From Dipteronia dyeriana (lineage: Eukaryota > Streptophyta > Magnoliopsida > Sapindales > Sapindaceae), in assembly GCA_032871835.1 (NCBI GenBank), contig CM065299.1, positions 28,475,074 through 28,539,073 on the forward strand: DNA of 64,000 nt, given 5' to 3'. Both the position numbers and the translations under genes were made by a program. Positions 43,419 through 57,160 of this stretch are shown piece by piece. The stretch's first letter is position 1. Every line of letters begins with the position of its first letter. The notes beneath the pieces are model-generated. The model was not told where the DNA came from. It ran no database searches and saw only the letters and a program-made list of their open reading frames with translations.

Positions 43419-45387
43419 CGGAGTAAAGCACCCTACAAGCTTTTACTACCAAGGTTTTACTGTCTGGGACCTGGTAGGCTACCAGAATATACAGAGACTG
43501 GCAAACAGAAAAGAAGGTCAAGGGATTTCTATATCCACATAACAAGAATGAAATGTTGATTGAATTAATGAACAGCCAATGTCAGGTTGCCTGGTTTTAT
43601 CCTAGGTTTTAGTTACTCATGCTGGAATCTACCAAGTGAAATTTGATTCTAGTTGACTTATAAGTCCAACTGAACCACTCAAGTTCTCTGAATTTTAAGA
43701 TAACATGATCTGAGCTTTGGTAGAAGCCATTTTTATTTTAATCACCTCAGTTTATATCTTCATATTTTTAGTCTTAATAAATGGATTTATCGAAACAGCC
43801 TTGGCAAAAATTGGCGTTCCCCTGTGAACGAGTTGATGCGAGGTGGGTAAGCTGGATTGTGAGCAACCTGTATGTGACCTACAGGGGACTACAAAGTATG
43901 GAGACTTTTAAGTAGCAGAGCATGTATGAAATTCGGAATTCAACAATCAATGCAACCTATGCTTGATGAAAATACTGTAGTTATCATATTTATTTGTACA
44001 TGTAAATCAGAAAGTAGATATTGATGTGGGTTGATGAAATTTCGAATGAGGCAGCATCCACTGATTTTGTGGGCGTGTGCAACTGCTGCAGCTAGAGTTG
44101 ACTGTTGTTTTGTTCACTTATATTAAGCCTAAATTGTCTTCCCTGCATATATTTTGTTTTTACGTAGTATGAACAAATTGTCACAACCAGTCAAACATCA
44201 AGAAGTCTGATACTCTGACGTACAAAGATAGTCATTAGTGGAAGAGATTCAACCAGTCTTGAATCTTGAGGATCTGCCCTCTGTGTGTACGTTCCAAGTT
44301 TTGGTTCCATGGATGAATTCAATTCCTATGTCAATAAAATCACTTGTGGCGCGTTTACTGATAAGAATACTTACCAGGGAAATGGAATTTAATTCCGGAT
44401 TTATGATTATTGTGTTTCTAAAAACCAAACTATGTGTGTCCCGTGCTCAGATCATTCCCTGGTTCGTTTTTTCATGGAATTTGATTTACATTCATTTCAT
44501 TCATGAGTAGTAAACTCACTATTGATGTAATTTATCTATAGAATATATAAAAGCGGATCCTTACATCGTCACGTATCGTCGTGAGGGAGCTTTTGATTTA
44601 ATTGCATTTATTTTTCTATTTTAAAAAATAAATATATTCATTCATATATATATTTATATATATAAAAGGTAAGATGAATAAAAAATTTGATTACAATTAT
44701 AACCCTTTTTTTAAAACATTCACGGCATCCTTTTAAAAGAAAAAACACATACACAAAATCCAATCTTATTCTCATTTTGAATCTGACATTAAGTTTATTC
44801 AATTAAATCATATAATCATAATAACTAAAATCTCTCTCATCTTCCTCGATTTCTCGTATAAAATCCTTCTAAAATCTCACATTTTTTCCAACCCATTTTG
44901 TTGACTCTCAACACCCAAATGGTGGGATATTGGATGGTACTGAGAGATAAGAGTAATTTCTACTGCTAATTTTTTTTAATATTTTATTGAATAATTTTAA
45001 TCTTTTAGCTTTTTTTTAATGATGATTGCCAAATTTCTCTTGCAAAAAGCTTTACACCATTTTCAGGTATCATTTTATTATCTTTTTGTTTATTGTTTAT
45101 TTTATGAAACAATTTAGTAGTTAAAAATGTAATCTTATATTGATTATTGTTGTGACATATTTAGGTAAATTCATCATGTTTGTTTGGTTAACAAACTTGA
45201 ACCAAAGAATTTTAACTTTGACAAACTTGGTTTTTCAATTAGCTGATATTTGTTATGCAACCTCCTAGTAAGGCTAGTATCTCGTTCATCACCATCAATA
45301 CTGGAAAATCAATGGACCGGATGAAATTTGTGAGATGCTTTATACGAATGATAGATTCGATAGACAAACTACTACTATAAATAAATA
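43419..45387. other. Intergenic DNA
   Basis: No convincing gene. A TTTCATTCATGAG-type fragment and GGAAATGGAATTTAATTCCG near 44380 recall MITE termini but no pair was found. Small frames at 43330-43542 and 44238-44510 look non-coding. Confidence 0.45.
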
Positions 45388-45390
45388 TTA

Positions 45391-46925
45391 TGGGTTGTTT
45401 GGTATAAAGTCATCTTTACATCATTCCTTAGTAGCATGTTTGATTTTTTAAATTTCTGAAAAAGAGAATCTTATGCGAATCATATTATCCTCAGATTCTC
45501 ACCGTGGGACCCACCCTAAATTTTAAAAAAAAAATCCTCACTGTCTTCCATCAAAAACTGTAAAAGTATTTTCCATAAAAAAAAATTCTTCAATCCAGAA
45601 AAAAAAACCCAAATTTCCTCAAATTTCAAAAAAAAAAAAATCCAAATGCAAACCTCATTTATCAATCCACATCTAAACACACCTACATCATTAATATCAG
45701 ATTCCAAAAAAAAAAAATGCAAATATGTGCTTCATCTTCAATCAAATGCCACACCAAAAAAAAAAAATCTGACTCCATCAAGAACCCCAGAGAGGGAATG
45801 TACTTCGTTGAGCACAATACAGAGACAGTAACGCGGCGGTAGAGAAGGGAGTGACGGTGACGATGAGGGTTGGTCAATGATGGGTTGCGATGGGTTTTGA
45901 GGAAAAGAAAAGGCTGGATTTGGTAGTGGTGGAGAAAGAGGAGAAGCGAGAGAGAGTGAGCGGAAGATGAGCTTGTAAAAGGTGATCTTGAAATTATCCA
46001 GAAATCCTCATAAATCATTTTTTTAAGTATATATTTAATCTCCTCCAAATAAATTTTTCCTTATCATCGTCTTTATTTTCTTCATTTTATCACTTTTTTA
46101 ATTGTTTACCCTTTTTAATTGGTTATTTTTAATTCATTTTTGGCATGTTTTCCGTTCAAAGATAAAATGATTTCCATGTGCAACCGATCACAATTATCTA
46201 AGAGTTTGTTTGGTTAGGTTTTTAAAAAACCTCTTGATAAAAACCCTACTTGCAGTAAATATATTATAAATAGAGTTTTTAAAAATATATATATAATTGT
46301 TTGGTTGGTAGACATTTAAAAAAAATGTCTATTTAGAGAAGTACTTTCCAATGAACTTTTTTCTAGTATAGGGTTTTTAAAAAAACCTTTATTACCAAAG
46401 ATCTACTGCAAGTAGATCTATTAAAAATAGAGTTTTTTTAAAAAATATATAAAAATGTTTAGTTGGTAGACTTTTTTTTAAAAAAATGTCTATTTGGAGA
46501 ACTACCTCCCCATGAATTTTTGTCTAGTAGAGGTTTAAACTCTACTAGTCTCTACTCAATTAAAAATAGACATTCTTAAAAACTCAACCAAACAACTCTA
46601 AAAAAATTAAATAGACGTTCGTAGACCTTTTGAGTCAGTAGAAAGCTCAACCAAACGAGCTTTTAAACTCTATTAGCATCTACTCAATTAAAAATAGATA
46701 TTTTTAAAAACTCAACCAAACAATTCTAAAAATTTTAAATAGACGTTCGAAGACATTTTGAACAAGTAGAATGATCAACCAAACGAGCATTAACATTCCC
46801 AGAAATTTGAAATAATATTCCCATACACAACCAAACGCATGTATATAGATTTCCCAGAATTACATTACCAGGTTTAACTTTTTCAGGAATCATATTATTT
46901 TGATTACCTTATACCAAACGGCCCC
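45391..46925. mobile_element. PIF/Harbinger-like non-autonomous element
   Basis: Ends TGGGTTGTTTGGTATAA and the inverted TTATACCAAACGGCCCC form a 17-bp terminal inverted repeat (three differences). TTA flanks both sides (45388-45390 and 46926-46928), the 3-bp duplication of the superfamily. Sub-terminal inverted similarity (CTGAAAAAG) continues inwards. No transposase; minus-strand frame 46048-45683 is Ser/His/Phe-rich and probably not coding. A second element appears nested at about 46201-46788. Confidence 0.8.
46201..46788. mobile_element. Nested MITE with tandemly duplicated arms
   Basis: The left end GAGTTTGTTTGGTTAGG pairs with the right end ATCAACCAAACGAGC. Each arm is itself duplicated: about 118-bp units with TCTACTCAATTAAAAATAGA recur at 46546 and 46670, and inverted counterparts lie at 46201 and 46375. 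Confidence 0.6.
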
Positions 46926-46928
46926 TTA

Positions 46929-47543
46929 GGGTTGTACTCTTTGGTTCTAAATCTAACAATGTATTGCACTATTGCCTCTTTAAAAAAATGTATCTATCTA
47001 GATTTTTTTTAAGAGAAATTACACATTTTTTATAGTTTTTTTTCCTTCTATTTTTAACCTTTTTTGTTTTCTTTTCTTTTTGTTTTTTAGAGTGTATTAA
47101 ATATCCATTAAATATGAAATTAATAGTAAATTTTGAAAAAGATATCAATAGTAATATATTAATATAACATAACACAAATTTAAAATAATAATTTTTAATC
47201 AAATATTAATGGTAAGATATTAAAAATATTAACTATTGTATTCAATTCAATTGATTCTTTTCCTAAATTAATGAAATTCACTCATTTTTTTATAAATGGT
47301 AATAAATAGATTTTTTTGTATGATAATAAATAAAAATTACTCCATTACTATTTACATCTCAATAAAAGTTTTCACCTTATTTATTTTTGTGTTGAATCAT
47401 ATATGAGAGGATATGTGAACAAAAAAAGGTGAGTTTATTAAAAAAATGGAATGTCCTTAGAAAATAAATGTAGAAAAATAAATTAATTTATCATTAGACT
47501 TGACAATAACTTCTATGGTGTTTAAAAAAAATGAATACTTCTA
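46929..47543. other. AT-rich intergenic DNA, nothing recognised
   Basis: No gene or repeat end found. Confidence 0.5.
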
Positions 47544-47785
47544 CAAGCAGTTCTATAATAAACTTTTTTATATATTAAAAAACATAATTAAAAAACATCT
47601 AAATATACCTTAATTTACTCGAAAGTACTTTTTTTTTTAATAAATGGTAATAACTATAATATATACAAGCAGTTATATAATAGATGTTTTTATATATTAA
47701 AAAAACCTAATTAAAAAACATCTAAATATACCTTAATTTACTCGAAAATACTTTTTTTTAATAAATGGTAATAACTATAATATAT
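47544..47785 (+). repeat. Tandem duplication, 122-bp unit
   Basis: Two units (47544-47665 and 47666-47785) share AACATCTAAATATACCTTAA, TTTACTCGAAA and AATGGTAATAACTATAATAT with few changes; an (AT)n run follows. Confidence 0.85.
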
Positions 47786-48199
47786 ATATATATATATATA
47801 TAGAATAATCTAAATATGATCCTCCAAGATCTCAACAAACTAGGTGAATTGACCTTTTGATTGCAATTACGAATATTAATTGTTATTAATTATTTAAAAA
47901 TCAATTATGGGATCAGTTAATGGAATTGTACTATCATTAAATCATCAATTATGGCCATCAATATAAATTATTACTATCATTAAATCATATATATTCCTTT
48001 TAATGCTTGATAAATAATAAATTATTATGGCACATGTCAACATGAGAATACTTGACCATTAATTAATATTTTTAAAATTATATTCAACCCTTCATTTTTT
48101 TTTCAATAGAGGGTTGATTTTCTAGATTTATTGAGAATTGTTACTATTATCAAATCATATATTTTTCCTTTAATGCTTAATGAGTAATTTATTATTCAG

Positions 48200-48520
48200 T
48201 GTTCTAGTAAACGTTAGGCGCTAGTCGAGAGGTAACCAGGTGCTAGTCGGGCGGTAGCCCAGCGCCTAGCGCCTAGACAGTCGATAATTTATTTATTTTT
48301 AATTATTTTCCTACATACAAAATCAATATTTAAAATATAAACAATGTAACTAGGACATACAAACGACTTTGACTCCGTTTAGACCAATTAATTAGTAAAA
48401 TCAACCGATAAAACTGTCAAATCTTCAGTTTTTGTACCGACCATCTAATGCAACCCATTTTATCCTGACCAGGACGGCCGGCGGACGCCTAAACGATGCC
48501 TAGGCACGTATTTTCTATTA
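48200..48520. mobile_element. hAT-like MITE (GTTAGGCGCTAG family), degenerate
   Basis: The left part (CAGTGTTCTAGTAAACGTTA, then GGCGCTAG repeats) is GC-rich against the AT background. It is mirrored at the right by CGCCTAAACGATGCCTAGGC. This GGCGCCTAG palindrome-rich layout is common for plant hAT MITEs. No clean 8-bp duplication was found. Confidence 0.5.
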
Positions 48521-49889
48521 CTAATATTATTATATCAATATTTATAAATATATAGTATAATGGAGTCTCAAAGACAAATAAAGTTTTTGCTATTAAGTAC
48601 TTACTAATAATTGTAAAAAAAATTAATAAAATGATTTTTTTTTTCATAAATCACCTGTAATTGATGGAATAGTAAATAAATTCTATAAACCAATATCAAA
48701 ATTGATTTTTAATTATTAAATACTATTATTATTATTAAAAGACGAGCCATAAATTCTTTTTGAATTTTTTACCAAAGCTATTAGGAGTTATTAAATGTAA
48801 TAACTTTTAATAGTATAATCTTTTTTATATATATATAAATTACATATCTATAGAGAATCAAAAGTCAATATCATAATTAATGAGATAGCGAATAAATTGA
48901 TTTTAAAATATTAAGTATTTTTTTCATTATTTGATAAGATTAAAAGGCAAGCCATGATTGTTTTTTCCATACGGACCATAAATTCGTATTAATTAGTTTT
49001 GTAAATGTATATAATATAATATAATATATTTGGTAAGTTATTTTATTTTATTTTTTGTTCATTAAGAATTTTTTAAAATTATCTCATTAGTTTAGTTATG
49101 GAATTGACTTTCATCCTATTTTGTATCCCATTAATTATGGGATTGACTCTTGATTTTTCTATACTATTAATTATTTTATCTTATTTTGGAGCCTTAAAAC
49201 GCCAATTAGTTATTTTTAATATATATATATATATATATTCAACGCTTCGGTTTTATATTTTTCAACTCTATTTTTTTCGATTAACGGTTGATTTTCTAGA
49301 TGTAATGAGAATTTTTTTCGACGGTATATAATTTAATGAGAATTATTACTATTATTAGATCGTATATTTTTTCCTTTAATACTTGATGAATAATATATTA
49401 TGATAGAGCCTCAACATTCTACATACGAATGTTTGACATGGCCATTAATTAATTTTATGTTGGAGATCAAAGAAATAAATCTAGAGAAATGTTTCATAAT
49501 TATTTTTTATCATCAATACATCCAATATATTAAACCATGACTATTTAAATTATTATTACATTACATTTTATATAATTCTCACACGTAAAGTTGGATAAAA
49601 TCTAGTTATTTTACTATTTTTGACTTTAATGTGGCGTCACACTATGGACAAGCTTTAATCTCCCAAACAAAGTATGATCTCGTTTTGATTTGCGGGGATA
49701 AAATTATTATTATTATTTTCTTGTGTGTGTCGTCTTGGATTCTTGGAACTCGGAAGCATTGACCGGGACTAATAATACTATGCTCCCGGTTATTATTATT
49801 GTTATCTTGTGTGTCATCTTGGAAGTAACAATATGCTTCCCAGAGGGATGTGGGGTTTTTAGCGGGTGAGAGGGACCGATGAAAAGACA
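48521..49889. other. AT-rich intergenic DNA
   Basis: No gene. An imperfect duplication with TTATTATT then TCTTGTGTGTG and TCTTGGA occurs at about 49697-49740 and 49790-49822. Confidence 0.45.
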
Positions 49890-50828
49890 TTATAATTTAG
49901 TTTAGTATTATTATAGTATGGGGAGAAGTTTTTTAAAATTATTATAGAAAAAATTACTTTTAAAATTACCGTAGAAAGAATCAGCTGAGTGTTTGGTAAA
50001 CTGATATTCAAAAGTGCTATGAGAACTAAAAGCAATTTCATTGTGTTTGGTAAACTGAAATAAAAAATATTGTGAGTATGTAAAATTACTAAAAGGACGT
50101 AGAGATATAAATGGTACTATAATTTACATTTTTCTTGTTTATTTATACTTAGTATTAAGTGTTATATAATTATAGTACTTTATTGAATTAATTTGTCCCA
50201 TTTTTTATTCAACTTTATTGAATTAATTAGTCTTATTTATTTATTATTTTATTTCCTTTTTTATTCTACTTTATTTCTTTTTTTCTTTTTTTCTTTTTTA
50301 TTCTACTTTATTGAATTAATTAGCTTTATTTTTTTGTACAGTTATGACAACATTTTTTTTGTACATCAATGTAAGCTCAAACATTTTTGTACAGTTATGA
50401 TATAATTTTATATGGTATAATTATGGTACAATTATAGTATAATTTTGTAATATATATCAAACAAATATCATTGAAAAATATAAAAAAATTATGCAAATTC
50501 AAAAGAATATATTATATAAACAAAAATTATCAAATATAACGCTATGGAGCATATTATATTAGTTTTTTCGTACTTTTGGTAAATTTCATTATAGGCAAGG
50601 ATAAAGTTGGAAAGTTGGTAAAATTTCATTTAATATGACTTTAGCACGTTTTCTAAAAGTAGAAGCCAAAGTCCAAAAGCATGTATTTGTAACTTCTCAA
50701 AAACTCGGTTGGGGGAAGTTAAAAGTGACCAAAAGCACTTCCCCATAATTTTACCAAACACATTGTCTTTAGTTCGGGGATAACTTTTAATCCCAAAAGT
50801 AGTTGGGAAAGCAATACCAAACTGGACC
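49890..50828 (-). mobile_element. MITE family copy B (inverted relative to copy A)
   Basis: The reverse complement of this copy matches 4653-5353: AAACGTGCTAAAGTCATATT, GAAATTTTACCAACTTTCC and GTTTTTGAGAAGTTACAAAT correspond closely. The right end GCAATACCAAACTGGACC is preserved and is followed by TAA. The centre has TTTATTCTACTTTATT-type repeats (50208-50320). Confidence 0.7.
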
Positions 50829-53800
50829 TAAATCTATATACGTACCACTACTTCTCTTTTTCTCTTTTTCTCTTTTCTTTTTTTGAATAATATCTTCCTA
50901 TCAGTGATTTTCCTATGTCCTTTTTTTTCCCTTGGTTGTATTACATGTTCACACCTAAATATAAATGAAAATATATGATCTAAGTTTATTGGTTTCTTTC
51001 TCTCTCGATGAATGTTTTATTTACTTAAAAAAAAAAAAAACAAGAAAAACAAGGATCCTAACACCCTCCTAGGCTCCTACCACCCACCAGGCCACCACCT
51101 GACTTCCTGACTTTTATAAAAGTCAATAGTAGAAGAAACAACGTATTAAATAAAAAAATCTTAACGCTATAATAATAATAATAATAACAACAATAATAAT
51201 AAATAATCTTAACCGAAGTATAACGGGGTGTTCGTTTTTTTTCATCATAAGATTTTATTATATCTTATATATTAAATTAAGATATATTAATTTTTTTTTT
51301 AATTTATATCTTATTTTAATATATATATATATATATATCTTTTAAAAAAAGTAAAAAAAAAAACCTTTGTCTTATTAAAAAAGTGGTATCGTAGAATTTT
51401 TTAGAATTTTTTTAATAATGTTCTATAACAATTCATATATTTACAATTTTATCTATATATATAATAAAATCTTAAAAAATAAAAATTTTAAAAAATTCAA
51501 TTTTAAAAAAACCCTAACCTAACATACTCAATTTTATATTTATAATAAATTATTTAAAATTAAAATATATATACCATAATATCTTAATTTATAAGATTTA
51601 TTTATATATTTAATAAATTAACTGCTTATAAAACTTTAGATAAAAAAACAAAACCACCGAAGAAAAGTCATGCCCTATGATCAACAATGTCCAGCGAGAA
51701 TAATAAGGAAAATAAGGCTTGAATAGTGAGTACCGTCGAAAACGTCATGACTCATGCCAATTCAATTTCATGAGGACAATGAATCTAACATTGACTTTTT
51801 AAAAATCACCTTTTACAACGATATTTTATTATTTTATGCATAGTAATGTTTCTGGTTATAGGTCCACCATTGGATTAAATCCATACAACCAAATCCAATG
51901 ATTCAGAATTTCAGATCAATCTATAATATTTTTATTATTTAAGTTTGTCATGGGGGAATGTTATAATTAGTCAGGTGTCAGCCCTACTCACCTGGACTTC
52001 TATAGTTTTATTACTTTCTATCTTCAATTTTCCACGAGAGCTCTCTGTCGTGATTTTTTTTTTTTAAAATTTATACTGTACTCTTGTAAAAGAAAAAACA
52101 AAATCAATTACTTTACGTTTTGAATCTATCATAAGCAAGGTAAGACTTTATGTTATATTGCTATGACACTTTTTAATTTTTATTTTTGAACAATATTCTA
52201 TGACACTGTTGGCTTTATAACTAATACCCATGAGTGAAGACTTATTTTTACCTAAAACATTTGCCAAGAAACATTATATAACTTCAAAATAATGCATAGA
52301 ATGTTGGGCTTCAACCATTTTATGGATCCAGTTACATAACCCATCTAGCCTTAATTGTACCTAAAAAGCCCAAATAGTTGCAAAACGCATCGGAACTTTA
52401 TCCAATGTGATTGTGAGTGTGATTATTAGATTTTTCATTTAGTTTTTTGATTTATGGTTCCTAAACTGTTGTATTTGTTGATTGTCATTAGGGTTTTACT
52501 CACTATGTTGATTGTTGATGGCACTGAAACTCCTGCTGCTAGTCTTATCTCTTTAATCTTTATATATATATATATATATATAATGTTTCGGGTGGGTTTT
52601 TTTTTATAAAAGCTGCTGGTTTGATTACATTACTTGGGATATTTTTAGTTCATGTCAAAAGGGTACGTTAATTTGTGGGCTTGTGTTGAACTGATCGCTG
52701 GTTTAGATGCTGCTTTGTTTACTTGATATAATCTTTCCTTATTAAGATTTAAGATACATATGTATAAATAAATGTGTAAACTACCTAACAGGGTCTGAAT
52801 CATGGACATAACCTGGATTAAACATTAGGGTGGAGTAGATTTTTTTTTTCCCGATCATTAACAATACAAGAAAATTGTATTAATTACAAATAAATATACA
52901 TCTAGTTAAGAAGGCATAGCGGGGATTACGCTGTAAATGTAATATATAAATGAATATGTTAACAAAATAATAAAAAACAGTCAAAACAAATTATAAAATA
53001 AACATGAAATGTAAATACAATCAAATACTAATTAAGCTGTATCCTACGGTTTTTCAAAGATCAAACTTATCAATTATGAAATCATGATCAATAGCACAAT
53101 CAATTTCTCTTTAAATGTAGACAATCATGGAGTTTGTTAAAAATTCGTATTCCATCTTATCGCGAGTGATGTCTTGATAAGCTTCGTTACTAAAAAGCTC
53201 GTTCTGAGTTTCAGATCTTTTAGTCGTGGGAGGAGATCTTGAACTTGAAGTATGAACATCACGTGGGGCATTTAGCCTACTTGATGACTCACCATCATTC
53301 TTTTGATTGAAATAATGGAATATATTTCTTTTTGCATTATTATCTATATAAATAACAAAAAGACAGAAATAGGTCATATTCTAAATTTATATTTCTAATT
53401 ACCAAAAAGATTGTTAGTGTATTAGTAAGACAAACAACTCTTCAAGTCTTCATTTGATAGTTTGTAACTAAATTTTATGGAAATTTAGATTATTAGTAGA
53501 TTAGCAGCAGAGATTAGGGATATATTTTCTAGTTTGTACTACTTTTCTATTAACGTAGTAATTTATAACCACAAATCTAAAAAAAAACAATTGATATCGG
53601 AAGACTCTTGCATCGTGGATGCGTGGGTGCCGAGTGGTAAAGTGTGAAAATGTAATATAAATGTAGATAAGTTATATTGAATATAATTGTTGCATTGCTT
53701 AGATGACTATATTATAGATTAAAAGGTTAGGGTGGGCATGGGCCTACCCTAACCCATCCCTAGTTTTGTCCATGCGTTGTTGTCGATGCTTTTGACCAGC

Positions 53801-54068
53801 TTATTTGATTATTTACCATGTTGAAGATCAAAACGGGGAGAACATAGATTCCTGTTAATAATTTTTAAAAAATAATTTAAAGTTAGGGGGGTTGAGCCTG
53901 CCTTAGCCCACCCCTAATTCCGTCCCTCCTCTAAATGTACTTAGTAGTTATATGAATGAGTGCTAACGAGTACTGATGCTTTACTATTATAGATACGGTA
54001 TACGAATGATAAATGAAGGTCATGTAAGACCATATATAATTTGAGTAACAATCTTAGTATATATATAA
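50829..54068. other. AT-rich intergenic DNA
   Basis: Low-complexity A/T runs, ATA-type microsatellites (51172-51200, 52561-52581) and no supported gene. A minus-strand frame at 53377-53111 (NIFHYFNQKNDGESSSRLNA) has normal amino-acid composition and could be a relic exon, but there is no family match or clear splice context. Confidence 0.45.
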
Positions 54069-54811
54069 CTAATTGACACCGATACCCCCTGAATTATACC
54101 CAAATTTGCACCTGACCCCTTTTATTTTTCACCTTCAAACCTCTTAAACTTTCATAAATTGACAATAGTTGACGAAATAGTAACATTGCCCATTCTTTTG
54201 TTATGACAAATTGCACTAAGTTCCTCTTATTATATATATAATTGCATCAAACCGGAAAAATATAATAATATGACCTAAATACCACTCTGACCAAATTTTT
54301 AAAACAAAAATTTTAAATTTAAAGTTGAAATAATGGTTAAGTAATAAAAAATCTGATTTTTTTTATAAATAAAATTAAATAAATAGATAAATGAAAAATT
54401 AAATTGATTTAACAAATATTTAAATGATCTTTTTTATTTAAATATCCCTAAATATAAAACCCAGATGAATATTTAAATTATTTAAAGGAAATTATCATTT
54501 AAATTATTATTTTTATTTAAATATCTCTAAATAGCGCTTATTCATTTACAATAATAAGGGTATTAATAATTTAAAATAATAATAATAATATAATAAAAAT
54601 GATGATGATGATAATAATAATAATAATAATAATAGTAAGAGTAATTGTAAAATAAATATTATAATAATAAAGGAATAAAGTAATAATAATGATAATAATA
54701 ATAGTAATATATAAATTTAAAATAAATTATTAAAAAAAACAATTAGGTAGATATTTAAATTGATCACCACCATCCATTTCAAATATTCATGGTGGTTATC
54801 AAATTACAATG

Positions 54812-54885
<74 letters not shown>

Positions 54886-55705
54886 ATTACACTTGAAAAA
54901 AAGCATAAAAAAATTGATGTGTTAGGAGATCCAGGATCTCCATCATCCAATCATCCATCTCTGATTGGATGGTAGAGTGAATATATTTTGATTCACCATC
55001 CAATCTGGATCTACATTAGGGATAACAAAAATCCTCAATCCACCCCAAACCCACAGGTCAGGGATTTGTGAATAAACAATACTATTACTATTATTATTAT
55101 CATTATTTTATTATTTTAGCATTATTGTTTATTGTTTTAGCGTTATTGTTGTTGTTGTTGTTGTTGTTATATTTTTTATTTTTGTTTTTGACCTTATTAA
55201 TACCTTTGTTATTATAAATGAACAAATGATATTTAGGGATATTTACATAAAAAAGATAATTAAATTGATAATTCCCCTTAAATAATTTAAATATTCATCT
55301 GATTTTAATATTTAGGGATATTAAAGTAAGAAAGATAATTTAAATAATTGTTATTTTTTTTTCATTTCTCTATTTATTTAATTTAATTTATCAAAAAGTT
55401 TAGAATTTTATTATTATTTAACCGTTATTTCAATTTAAATTATAAGTTTTTATTTTAAAATTTGATTTTTAAAATTTGGTCAGAGGGGTATTTAGGTCAA
55501 ATTATTATATTTTTCAGGTTTGATGCAATTATGTATATAATAAGGGGAACTTAGTGCAATTTGTCATGACAGAAAAATGGGCGGTGTTACTATTCCGCCA
55601 ACTATTGTTGATTTATGAAACTTCAAGGGGTTTAATGGCGAACAAAAAATATAGGGGGTAAGGTGCAAATTCAGGCATAGTTCATGGTGCATTGGTGCCA
55701 ATTTG
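54069..55705. mobile_element. Foldback transposon with ~500-bp inverted arms
   Basis: The left arm (54069 to about 54600) and right arm (about 55180-55705) are inverted copies. For example TGACAAATTGCACTAAGTTC (left) equals the inverted text at about 55550-55570, and CAATAGTTG, CAAACC and GACCTAAATACC are also shared in order. The middle holds (AAT)n (54811-54881), a unique block with GATCCAGGATCTCC (54920-55070) and a GTT repeat. No transposase. Confidence 0.85.
54811..54881 (+). repeat. (AAT)n microsatellite
   Basis: About 23 AAT units within the foldback loop; it produces a spurious poly-Asn frame. Confidence 0.95.
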
Positions 55706-55989
55706 CCAAAAAAATAAAATAAGAAAGATAGAGGTTTTCTCATTTCGATTTAGAATGTATCCTTGGGTCAAACGTCGACGAAGTGAGCCCCTAGTTTACA
55801 CGGAAAAATGAAAAAATCGAAGAACAATTATTGGGTTAGACGAGGACGACATCAACTCACAGGGACAATGCAAAGGATGGCACAACCAAAGCTCCGGAAA
55901 GGCGAAAATCCCTACTCGATATGACAATTCCTTTCCTAAAAAAAGAGAGCCTCAAAGAAACAGAAAAACCTCATGCATGTCGACGCCTC

Positions 55990-56880
55990 GATTCTAGAAG
56001 CCCTACAAAAAAATGAAGGAGGAATCCTGGCAGAAATGTGAAAAATAAGAGACGACATGCAGAGAATGGAAAAAGATTTCTTGGATAACCAAATAGCAAG
56101 AAGTTTACACGATAGTTATTTTGGCCCATTCATGGAGGCAGTACTAAGAAAGCCCTTCACGAGGAGTTTTAGAACGTCGAACGTCAAACAATACACGAAG
56201 GAACGGAACCCGATAGAGTATGTTAGATGTTTCTTCATGCTAATGGCAACTCAAACTAGAAATGACCGCATCTTGTGTTAGGTATTTCCATTCAGCTTTG
56301 GAGACCTAGCAGAGAGTTGGTTCAGACAACTATCTCGGAATAGGATTAACAGTTTCGATCAACTCAATTAAGCGTTCACTCAACAGTTTATGGGGAGCCT
56401 CTAATGGAAGAAGTCACTATCTCACTTAACATCCCTGAAAAGGAAGAGGGTGAAGCTATCCGAGACTACCAAGCTCATTTTAATAAAGAGGTGGTCATGG
56501 TGGAAGACTTAAGCCAAATCGTGGCCATTAATGCTCTCACCATTGGTCTCCAGAGCGGGTCATTCTCCTTCCAGTTAAGATGACATCGACCAAGCACCTA
56601 CCCAAAGCTAGTTGATATAACAGACGAGTAAGCTCAGGCTGAAGAGCCATAAGTAGACCAATGAGGATTTTTAGTTCATGGCTCTCAACCTGTAAAGGGA
56701 GAAGAGTCAGAAATCAAAACGGTAGAAACAGAAAAACCCGACTAGAGGGACAAACGTTCCGAAAGAGGCAGAACAAAAGAACTTACAATGTAGTCGGAAT
56801 AGCAAGACCAATGGCTGGAATTATAGCTCGCCAATGGAATGCCCAATATTTGAAAAACGATTACAAGTAGAAGAGAATTC
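55990..56880 (+). pseudogene. Gypsy (Tat-type) gag remnant
   Basis: Reads MQRMEKDFLDNQIARS (56057), then KPFTRSFRTSNVKQYTKERN with PIEYVRCF, then after a stop VFPFSFGDLAESWFRQLSRN, FDQLN and AFTQQFMGSL, and in another frame EGEAIRDYQAHFNKEVVMVE. This is the retrotransposon gag domain (FTR...P...DP..HV, WF..L, SF..L...F). It differs from the gag at 22108-23583, so it is a separate element. No LTRs were identified beside it. Confidence 0.8.
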
Positions 56881-57160
56881 TACATCTCATGAGCCTTTTG
56901 GGCATTATATTTTGTAAGCCCTCCGGGTATTAACATGTTAGCTCTCGACAATGTTATCCTTTAATATACAAACCATCAATGAAGTTCTTATTCAGAATAA
57001 GCTAAAACTCTCAACTGTCACAGGAATCTAAATGGTCAAAACAGCCCAAATCCGACTTAGGACGATTAAAGGTTGACCGGATCAAAACCGAGTACTATAA
57101 AATCGCCAGAGTAGTCCGGGAAAAGATTAAGTTTTAGCTTGGTTGTTAGGTTTTAGATTA
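56881..57160. other. Downstream part of the gag remnant, no gene
   Basis: No open frame of note. A phrase with ACCATCAATGAAGTTCTTAT resembles leader or UTR text of gypsy elements. Confidence 0.35.

Noticed and set aside
43330..43542. Cys/Phe-rich frame after the retroposon
   Set aside because: It crosses the poly-A tail and target duplication, so it cannot be one gene.
45683..46048. Minus-strand 121-codon frame
   Set aside because: Lies inside a Harbinger-like non-autonomous element; composition looks like translated UTR.
54760..54975. Poly-Asn frame
   Set aside because: Produced by the AAT microsatellite.
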